A stretch of 64,000 nucleotides of DNA from Byssothecium circinans. Its lineage: Eukaryota; Ascomycota; Dothideomycetes; Pleosporales; Massarinaceae. A program made the translations under genes and the position numbers. The notes under the pieces were generated by a model, which did not search any database, was not told the origin of the DNA, and worked only from the letters and a program-made list of their open reading frames with translations. This document shows, in pieces, positions 56,325 through 64,000 of this stretch (position 1 is the first letter of the stretch; every line of letters starts with the position of its first letter). The DNA lies in assembly GCA_010015675.1 (NCBI GenBank), contig ML976991.1:166138-230137 (forward strand), in the 5' to 3' direction.

Positions 56325-57416
56325 TTTGTTTGTTTGTTTATTCCCCCCTTCCCCCCCAGAAAAGTAGATACAAAAAATCGAGTCGATTCCCAAAAAATAT
56401 CGTGGGACTGTGCAGATCTGACTGACTTCCATGCCTCGTCTCGTGTCTTGATCCTGTGCTGTGCTGTGCTGAACGACTTGGCCTAAATTGAGTGAGTGAG
56501 TGGCCGGGTGCGTGGGTGGTTGTGATGTGATACCGTCCACCTACAAACCCCTCCGCACGTCTTGATTCCGTCCGTGCATTGAAACCCCGTCAATGAATAT
56601 GGGATACGCAATATCCTTCACTGTCATAGATACCCTCCGCACGTCTTGACTCTCACCAACCTCCAAACATCAACATCAACATCCCCGCACCCTCACCCAC
56701 ACCCAGGTCGCACATACACACAGTGTTCAAATGAGGAAAGAACGCCAAAAACAAGACCATACTCATCCTCACCTTCCCAAGCGCAGGGGAGGGCGGTGGA
56801 AAGTCTCGAAGACTTGGAATGTAATGGGAACACATCTCCACGCTACTGTCCCGATGCCATGGATCTTGAAAGCACCGTCTTTACGTTGGAGAAGCCCTGG
56901 GTGTACTGGTTTCGAGGACGAGTCAAGGTTAGGAACACGGCGCTATCGATTGGAGAGAGCATGTGGTACGGTGCACGGAAAGAGAACACGGAGGAAGGTA
57001 CGGATGACAGGCTTGGCCGAGGGGAGTAAAACGATCCATGGATGTGACAGTCCACGAACAGGGCAGCGAGATTAGCACACGAGGCGTGGCCATTGCTATG
57101 GACATGTGGCCAACAAACCATCACAAGAGGCATCACATTGGCATCACAGTAGATGGACAGAACAGATGAAGAAGACAATTACAGACGAACTGCCTGTAGA
57201 GCTAAGCTACCAACCCATGTATGAACCATCCAGCAATGAAAGCCATCACATGTACATGCATGCCCGACTCCATATCCCTCAGACCCCCAAATGGTGACGC
57301 GACATTATTAGACCGTGGGAAGCCCACAGCAGAGTGAAAGCAATGGCAGTCGAGAGATGAGCGCCAAGAAAATATCCGGCCGCTCTCATAACGACAAACA
57401 GAGGAAAGAGGCCTTC

Positions 57417-58004
57417 TTAGACGAAAGCGGCGAAAACAGCGACGCCGGCGGCGACCATGCCAGGGAATGCAGTGGCCATGACGGCACCGTTGCTCGTGGT
57501 GGCAGGAGGTGGCGGGGCCTTGTCGGTTGACGTGGTGGCAGGCGCGGACGTGGATGGCGAGGGAGTCTGGGGAGCACCTGGAGAGCTTGGGGCGGCAGCG
57601 CTGCCGCTGCCAGACGGGGCCGCACCTGAGGAAGGCGCTGGAGCCGGTGCCGAGCCAGACTGGGTGGGTGCCGGGGGAGCACCACCAGGGGAGGACGGGC
57701 CAGGCACGACAGGAGGCGACGGGGCTCCTGGGATGCTGGACGGAGCGGCCGGCGGCGTAGGACCAGCGTTGCCGGACGTAGCGGGAGGAGTAGGCTTGCC
57801 GTCACCCTCGCACTTGGTAATGTAGACGGTCACGGTCTCCGGGGGAGCAATGATGCAGGTAGCTGTAGACGCAGTGAGTGGAGTGCTTCAAATGTAGAAC
57901 GACGTGAGGCACGAACCAGTCTCATGCCCATTGTGCGGTGCCTCGGTGGCAGCAACAGCGGCGAAAATGGCAGCAGCGGCAGCAAAGAACTTGTAGCCGA
58001 GCAT
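57417..58004 (-). CDS. Small Pro/Ser-rich GPI-anchored cell-wall protein
   Basis: Exons 58004-57917 and 57862-57417 (54-nt intron) encode 177 aa. A signal peptide (MLGYKFFAAAAAIFAAVAA) is followed by a short head with the TVTVYITKC motif and two cysteines. About 100 residues of Pro/Ser/Ala/Gly-rich stalk come next (PSSPGGAPPAPTQSGSAPAP). The end is a hydrophobic tail (MVAAGVAVFAAFV) preceded by small residues, which fits a GPI-anchor signal. It is probably an O-glycosylated wall or plasma-membrane surface protein of unknown role. It is divergent from the mucin-like gene on the right and shares a TVY-x-TKC-type head with it. Confidence 0.8.
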
Positions 58005-59004
58005 CTTGACGGTGGAGAGAGGGTTGGTATGTGTTGGGTTGATGGAGATGAAGAAGATGCTTGGGTAATGCAATGATGCCGACGCTAGCGAGATGTGTTG
58101 GGCGCTGAAGATGCTCGGGGTTGTCGGTGGAGAAGTGAAGGTGAGGCGGCAGAGAGTGGAAATTTATGGGCGACGATAAAGAAGGCAGGCGCGGTGGTCC
58201 AAGCGTCGAGCTGTGTTTGTTGACCGCTTTCGTCTTGCTGTGCGCTTGACGGCGGTTGCTGTGGTGCAGTGCAGTGTCGTGGCGTGGCGTGCCGGCTGAG
58301 GAGGGAAGACACGAGAGGACGAGAGGAGAGTGGCAATGGGATGGAGAAAGTTGAAAGAGAGACGGAGGTTCTGCGGCGGGTGGCCATCTTTATGACTGGC
58401 AGGAGCGTCCGAGCGCCCTTCACCGCAGTACAGAGGTGGCACCGTCACGCCGATTGCTGCACACACCCGCCGTCAGGCCATGCAATTGGCCGCTGTGCGT
58501 GCTCTGGTGTGCAATTGGACTTGACCACATACCCGTCTTGATTCCTTTGCGCGCAGAATCCGATGATCGTGTGCGCCGTGGCCAGCTCTTGCTGTCTTGC
58601 TGTCTTGCTGCTCTCTGATGCCAAGCAATGAAGTGGGCATGCACGTGACGTACAGAGGATGCCCCAGTGCCTCAAGTGCTCCTACCCAAGATTTGCTCAT
58701 GACGTCAATGCAAAGTCGTTTAAATTGCTTCATCTCTTATCTCCAGGCGGTGAGGCAGGCTATCGCCAGTTGTTTGTTCCACTACTGCACCGCGCCTGCC
58801 CTACACGTCGGATCGGCAGTGCCTACCCGCTCGACAGAAATCTCTTGGGCCCGTCTCCTCTCCCGCTCGCACCCTCAACCCAACTTCCTACGTTCGCTTC
58901 TCTCACCTTTCACTCGCCACCTCAGCGACTTGCACCCTGCCTCGGTGCTCTCTTTGCCCCTCACACTCTTTTAGTTCTTCATTCCGCTGCTTGCTTCGAC
59001 CACC
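58005..59004. promoter_or_regulatory. Divergent promoter of two GPI-protein genes
   Basis: 1.0 kb between start codons. Pyrimidine-rich just upstream of 59005. Frames on both strands (for example 58085-58423 and 58597-58974) are not protein-like. No TATA box is obvious. Confidence 0.4.
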
Positions 59005-61796
59005 ATGAAGCCGTCCCAGGTTGCCGCTCTTTTGGGTGGTGCCGCTGTCCTCGCGTCGCCTGACGGTGAGTTCTCTCTCCTCCACCGGAGCCACAGATGA
59101 GGCCACGCTCTCCCGCCCCTTGGCCAAGGTTTCAATCAGATGCTGACTGTATTATAGTTGTCCGCCGTGATGAAGACTCTCGTGTGGGCAAGGAAGCCGT
59201 GACCATCACGACGGTCTACTCCACCTCGTACTTCACCGTCACCAAGTGTGCCTCCAATGTCTCCGACTGTCCCACGGACATCACCACGGTCTACACATCG
59301 GTGGTTCCGGTCACGGGGACGACGACAATCTGTCTGGTCTCGACCACCCCGCTGACAGCACCGCCGGGACACACGTCTACATCGGAGCAGGCCACCCCCA
59401 TTTCGTCGGGACCGAGCAGCCTGCCAACTTCATCCAGCTCGTTCTCCGAATCCTCAATTTCGTCCATCAGTGGCATGCCCAGCTCGTCGGCTCCAGGTGT
59501 TCCGGGACAGTCCTCGACGGCACCTTCCGGCTCCAACGGTGTCTCATCCACGTCCACGCCAGATGCTCCAGGACAGACTTCAAGCCCTGGGCAGGGGCCT
59601 TCGACGGGGCCTAGCTCATCAACTCCAGGTATTCCAGGACAGTCATCGACGGCACCGTCTGGATCCAGTGGCGTGCCTGGCTCGCCCACTTCAGGCGTTC
59701 CAGGACAGACTTCAAGCTCCGAACAAGGTGCTCCGACCGTATCCGGTTCCAGCGCTTCTGCATCTTCGATATCGACTGCTCCAGGCCAACCATCTACCGG
59801 CCCTGGCATCACCAATAGCTCTACACCAGTTGGCGTACCGTCTACCAGGTCGGAAGGCACTCTAACTTCTCTCAAACCTTCTTCGACTGGTGGACCTACG
59901 AGCGATCCTTTCAGCACCGGTACAGACGGAACCTTGATCTCCTCCAAGCCCACGTCGAGTGCCTTTCACTCTGTGCCTAGTGGCAGCCCGTCGATTCCTG
60001 CGGGCACTAATTCCGAAGGTACTTTAACGTCTTCCAACCCCTCTTCCACTGGATCTATGCCGTCACTTGGCCCTTCTAGTTCGAACGCCAACTCGGAGGG
60101 AACGCTGACTTCGTTCGCCCCCTCCACTACTGGTGGTATCCCGTCGCATGGTCCTTCGACGCCTTCAAACACTAACTCAGAGGGCACGTTGACCTCTTTC
60201 AACCCTACGTCCACGGGCTCCATTCCATCAGTCGGCTTTAGCAACACCAACTCGGAGAGCACGTTGACTTCGTTCAATCCTTCTTCGAGTGGACCTGTCC
60301 CATCGCCCGGCGCCTCGACCTCTTTGAACACCCTCTCGGATGGAACCTTGATCTCTTCAAAGCCAACATCGATGGCTACCTCTGGTTTCAACTGGCCTAG
60401 CCCGAGCTCAGGGTCCAGCGGAGGCTCAGAGCCTAGCACCACCGCTTCCTCCTTTGCGCCGACGATCTCTGCATCCACGTCGCTGACTGGCAATACGACC
60501 ACGGTAATTTCCTCAATTTCCTCGGGTGTATCGACGGGCTCTACATCCACCATGCCAGCAACGGCATCTGGTTCCTCTGGCGTGTCTACGTCGCCATTCG
60601 GTAACACGACCACGCCTGTGTCCTCTGTTGTGCCAACGGGCTCTGCATCTACGTTGCCGACAATTCCAGCTTCTACATCGCTGGTCAGCAATACCACCAT
60701 GACTGTGTCCTCTGGAGTGCCAACGAAGTCCATGTCTACGCTGCCGACCTTTCCAGCATCTACGACGCTGTCCGGCAATGCGACCGCAACTGTCTCTTCT
60801 GGCCCGCCAACAGGCTCCATCTCTACTTCTCAAATTGGAATCACGACTGTGCCTGTCTCCTCCGGTGTACCAACGGGCTCCGAATCCACGCTGCCGACAA
60901 TTTCAGCATCCACGACGCTGTCCGGCAATGTGACCGCAACTNNNNNNNNNNATTTCAGCATCCACGACGCTGTCCGGCAATGTGACCGCAACTATCTCTT
61001 TCGGTGTGCCAACAAGCTCCGTCTCCACATCTCAAATTGGAATCACGACTGCGCCTGGCTCCTCCGGTGTACCAACGGGCTCTGAATCTACGCTGCCGAC
61101 GATTTCAGCATCCACGACGCTGTCCGGCAATGTGACCGCAACTGTCTCTTCTGGTTTGCCAACAGGCTCCGTCTCTACTTCTCACATTGGCATCACAACT
61201 ACGCCTGTCTCGTCCGGTGTCCCAACCGGCTCTACATCTACGATTTCGACTGGCAATATGACTGCGCCCATCTCTTCTGGTGTACCAACACTCTCCGTGT
61301 CTACGTCTCAAATTGGCATCCCCACTGCACCTGTCTCCTCCGGTGTACCAACGGATTCGATATCTTTGCCTACAAGCAGCCTTACGACAGCACCCCAGCC
61401 GTCTTCCGGATATGGGGGCCCGTCTGAAGGTACCACGACGATTAGCATCACGAGCGTGGTCACTCAGCCGGGCACAACCGTCATCACGATCCCTGAACCC
61501 AACGGTACCAGGACCACGACCATCACCGACATCATGAACACCCTCACGAGCATTGGTACGATTGTGACTGGTATCCCATCTGGCTCTGGGTAAGCTCCTC
61601 CGATAGCTCCATCCCATCTTCTCATGACTAACTCTTTTCCAGATACCCTCAACCCCCTGGCAGCAACGGGACCATTTATACGCCCGTGCCAAGTGCCACT
61701 GCCCCGCCCTTTTGGAACGACGGGCGACAAGTCGTTCCCGGAAAGAGCTCGATGGCGGCTATTGTCGTCGCTCTCGTGTTCGCCCATATCGCTTAA
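59005..61796 (+). CDS. Mucin-like Ser/Thr-rich GPI-anchored surface protein (contains assembly gap)
   Basis: Exons 59005-59065, 59158-61589 (interrupted by 10 Ns at 60942-60951) and 61643-61796; at least 878 aa plus the gap. Signal peptide MKPSQVAALLGGAAVLASPD. The head has paired motifs ITTVYSTSYFTVTKCASN and TTVYTSVVPVTGTTTIC with four cysteines. Then come three kinds of Ser/Thr/Gly/Pro repeats: PGxPGQ(S/T)SSxxxG; a ~23-residue EGTLTSxxPSSTGxxPSxGPS unit; and ISASTTLSGNVTAT/SSGVPTGSxST. After the repeats, TTISITSVVTQPGTTVITIP resembles fungal adhesin ends. The C-terminus (SSMAAIVVALVFAHIA) is a GPI signal. It is probably a heavily O-glycosylated wall adhesin or mucin. The frame before the gap ends on a whole codon and the frame after it starts on one, so the missing length should be a multiple of three. 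Confidence 0.85.
59855..60360 (+). repeat. Coding repeat array, ~23-residue EGTLTS unit
   Basis: About seven degenerate copies of a ~69-bp unit encoding (S/D)(E/D)GTL(T/I)SxxPxS(T/S)Gx(I/V)PSxGPS. Copies have diverged in length and sequence. Limits are approximate. Confidence 0.7.
60640..61350 (+). repeat. Coding repeat array, ISASTTLSGNVTAT/SSGVPTGS units
   Basis: Alternating modules of ~40-50 bp. The 42-nt segment encoding ISASTTLSGNVTAT is identical at about 60900, at 60952 and at about 61102. The N gap falls directly between two of these identical copies. Confidence 0.75.
60942..60951. other. Assembly gap (10 N)
   Basis: Ten Ns inside the mucin gene, flanked by identical 42-nt repeats. 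The true length is unknown, but for an intact reading frame it must be a multiple of three rather than ten. Confidence 0.98.
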
Positions 61797-62278
61797 CACG
61801 CTCCTTGGGTATGCTCTGCGGCATCATGCTCGTCTCATGTCGCGAACAGCTCCTGTGGCAATGGGCCTTCTTGCAACGCTCGTCGCGCCCGGTATTTTTT
61901 AAGAGGCTTCCAGATAGCCGGCATGCTTATTTGAGGGGTAATGGGGGCGATTAGGGATCTTCCTTTGTTTCTAGCAGCACTTTTTGCGAGCATCTGTTAG
62001 CACTTATACAAGTCGGCCTGTGACTGAGAACCTGAGTAGCTGATATGATGCACCTTTATGACGGCCGCACGTTCCTGCTTTCATTTTACGTAGTGATGAT
62101 TTTGATGATGATTTTGATAAACGGTGGTGTTGATGTTTGTTTGATGGAGCTTCGGCAACGGCAGGTGGGAGGGGATTGCTAGAAGCTAGACTGTTCTTGC
62201 TCTAGCACCGTCTTCTACCATCACCTGACTAGGTACGTAAACGGCAGGAAAACATTACGGCATCCCCAATTCCCACCC
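61797..62278. other. Convergent 3' region between mucin gene and beta-propeller locus
   Basis: 482 bp. It contains a GATGAT/TTTGAT repeat near 62095-62125. No gene. Confidence 0.45.
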
Positions 62279-63696
62279 TCAAAACTCCAAAAGATTAATG
62301 CCATACCCCACGCCCGCCTCATCCCCCACCCTACTCGTCTGAAAAGCCATAAACCTCCCATCCGGACTAACCACGGGATTCCCCGTCTTAAACGGCGGGA
62401 ACCCTCCAAACCCCGTCAACCTCTCCTCTCATACACCACGCCCTCGCCACCCTCTCTCCCCCCCATATTCCCGCTCTCAACATCCAAGCTCATCTTCCAC
62501 AGATCGATAATACGGCTCTCGCCCAACTGCTCCCTCGTGGACTTCACGAGCGTGGATTTCTCATCGGGGAAGATGCCCTCGACTTCGTTGTACTCGCCGT
62601 CGACGCGGCGGAGCAGGGTGGAGGCGCCGGTGAGGAGGTTCAGGGAGTAGACGTCGGAGAGGGTGTAGGCGTAGGACGGGTGCAGGGTGTAGCAGCTGTA
62701 CGTCAGGTATGGCGTATCGGCTTGGGAGAAGAAGAAGTCCTGGGGTTCTGCGCGGCCGTTGCAAGTTGTTATGTTTGACAGATTGAGGGATTGGTCTTGC
62801 GGGGATGAGGAGGAGGAGGTGACGGTGGTGGTGGTGGTGGTGGTGTGGAGGACTTTTTTCTTGTTCTGGAGGGTTGGTCTTGGGGCTGTGGTTGTGTTTG
62901 CGTTTGTGGAAGAGGAATCGGGGGGTAGATAGGCGATTTCAGCAGTGTAGATGATGGTGTCGTTCTCCGCAATCAGGTCCAGGTAGTTTCCGTGACTGTT
63001 CGCCCAGGCTATCGTCGTGGTGTTGGTCGCTGCGCTGCGTCCCAGTGCCGCGAGATGGCGACGCCTTCCCAGATCTTGTGGTCCAGCGGGATAGGTTTTC
63101 CTACTGCTGTTCCGCCTACGCCGCCGACTACGGGGTCCGGCGTGGAAGACACGGGGATGATCCACATTTCCTGCTCCGCTTCGCGTGCGTGCGGGAGGTC
63201 GGGGGAGAAAGGGTCGAGGGCTTTGGGGCCGATGAGGAAGAAGTCGCCGTTGGGGAGGTATTGCACGCGTAGGTAGCCCGGGTGAGGGGTCCGGGTTAGG
63301 AGGGTGGTTTTGTGGGTTGTGAGGGAGTGGGTGTAGGCGTCGCCTTAGGATTTTGCTGTGGAGGGGAGGGGAGTTAGGTGGGTTTTTGTGGTTGGGGTGG
63401 AATGGCGGGGGAGGGGGGCTGGGTTGGAGGTATAGAGAGATGGAGAGATGGTGGGATATGCATGCTCATGAGGTAAAGGACTTACACATGAAAACTATCG
63501 TATTCCCATCTGGAGAAAAGGAAGGACGCTCGCCGAAATAGGTCAGTGGTGTTATGGTAGGGGGAAGGTTGTCGTAGGGTGTCGGTGGTGGAGTCATGCC
63601 ATTTGGCTGTTGTGCACTGACGGCGGTGATGAGCAGTGCGAGAGATAGTGACGGTGCTACTGCCAGAGCACGCTGGAGAAAAGTGGTGACAAGCAT
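62279..63696 (-). pseudogene. Secreted TolB/PD40-like beta-propeller protein gene with broken frame
   Basis: Exon 1 (63696-63486) encodes a signal peptide (MLVTTFLQRALAVAPSLSLA, AVSAQQPNGM) and PLTYFGERPSFSPDGNTIVF, a PD40-type blade. After the intron the product continues DAYTHSLTTHKTTLLT, YLRVQYLPNGDFFLIG, HKIWEGVAISR, IAWANSHGNYLDLIAENDTI, TYSCYTLHPSYAYTLSDVYS and NEVEGIFPDEKSTLVKSTRE, ending VVSPDGRFMAFQTSRVGDEA. No single frame covers this. With the best acceptor (CACAG, 63356) a TAA occurs at 63347-63345. A one-base shift is needed near 63043-63050, and another near 62415-62430. Using the acceptor at 63344 instead avoids the TAA but not the shifts. Either a young pseudogene or base errors in a draft assembly. 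Secreted carbohydrate- or glycoside-processing proteins share this fold, but I assign no activity. Confidence 0.6.
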
Positions 63697-64000
63697 GGTA
63701 GGCTGACTGGGGGGATGTAAAATGGTTTAGGAGGGATGGTGCATGTGGTAGCGGGAGTGTTGGGGGTATGGATACTGGGGAGTAAGGTAGTGTGAGATTG
63801 GGACAAGTGGTTGGAGACTGAGTGGAGAGTGAGAACTGTGCTCTGAGACAGAGAGTAGAAAAAGCAGAATCAAACTTCAAACAATCAAGAAGAGCTGGTC
63901 CTGGTCCACGGCCAACGTCGAGGCTTTGTACTTCAGTTCTGTGCCATCCATTCCCCCCATTTCTTTCCCACTCCTCCTCCTCCTCCTTTTGCTCCGTTCT
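63697..64000. other. Upstream region of the beta-propeller locus
   Basis: 304 bp to the window edge, with a CTCCTCCTC run at the end. Nothing recognised. Confidence 0.4.

Larger units (their letters stand above)
55528..57416. other. Intergenic region rich in simple repeats
   Basis: About 1.9 kb. It holds a two-copy tandem repeat (56011-56101), a (CTTT)21 microsatellite (56241-56324) and a repeated CCTCCGCACGTCTTGA at about 56550 and 56635. No gene: the overlapping open frames are produced by the repeats. Confidence 0.55.

Noticed and set aside
56115..56540. 141-aa frame with Lys/Glu repeats
   Set aside because: Produced entirely by the (CTTT)n microsatellite read on the minus strand.
1..64000. 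CRISPR array, transposon, viral insertion or biosynthetic cluster
   Set aside because: No spaced direct repeats, no transposase/reverse transcriptase/integrase frames and no PKS, NRPS or terpene synthase motifs were found; the genes are typical nuclear fungal genes.

Overview
The window is nuclear DNA from a filamentous ascomycete (Pezizomycotina). The evidence is short spliceosomal introns (mostly 46-60 nt, with CTAAC/CTGAC-like branch sites near the acceptor), a BYS1-family secreted protein, a GAF/hybrid histidine kinase, an ApsB-type microtubule-organising protein and GPI-anchored Ser/Thr-rich wall proteins. Composition and protein style suggest a Dothideomycete, but I cannot prove that from the sequence. 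A 10-base N run at 60942-60951 shows that this is a draft assembly. I resolved 25 protein loci and one tRNA. I saw no transposon, CRISPR array, biosynthetic cluster or viral insertion.

Left part (1-16.5 kb): the 5' end of an RRP6 exosome nuclease running off the edge (-), a DHCR24-like FAD reductase (+), a BYS1 protein with a TATA box (-), a GGA Arf-binding clathrin adaptor with eight exons (+), an acyl-protein thioesterase (-), the SWR1 subunit Vps71 (+), a short-chain dehydrogenase (-), the 18S rRNA modification enzyme Tsr3 (+), a small LEA-like mitochondrial protein (-) and a secreted carboxylesterase (-).

Middle (18-46.6 kb): a 1198-aa hybrid histidine kinase (-) divergent from eIF2A (+), an intron-containing tRNA-Ser(CGA) (-), the SAGA deubiquitinase Ubp8 (+), a multi-spanning membrane protein ending in a DUF3431 domain (-), two unrecognised proteins (+), a SNIP1/Pml1-type FHA splicing factor with an RS repeat (-), a large coiled-coil protein whose middle is hard to read (+), and the GRC3 / RPA34 divergent pair, which shares a 191-bp promoter.

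Right part (47-64 kb): an intronless 1548-aa ApsB/Mto1-like protein (+), a nuclear coiled-coil protein (+), a microsatellite-bearing gap, two divergent GPI-anchored wall proteins (one mucin-like, with internal repeats and the assembly gap), and a secreted beta-propeller gene carrying reading-frame breaks.

Functionally this is a housekeeping neighbourhood: rRNA synthesis and processing (RRP6, TSR3, GRC3, RPA34), chromatin (VPS71, UBP8), splicing, trafficking, signalling and cytoskeleton, with cell-surface genes at the right end. The points most worth checking are the frame conflict in the coiled-coil gene, the broken beta-propeller gene, the membrane/DUF3431 architecture, the GC-AG intron in eIF2A and the repeat-driven gap in the mucin.
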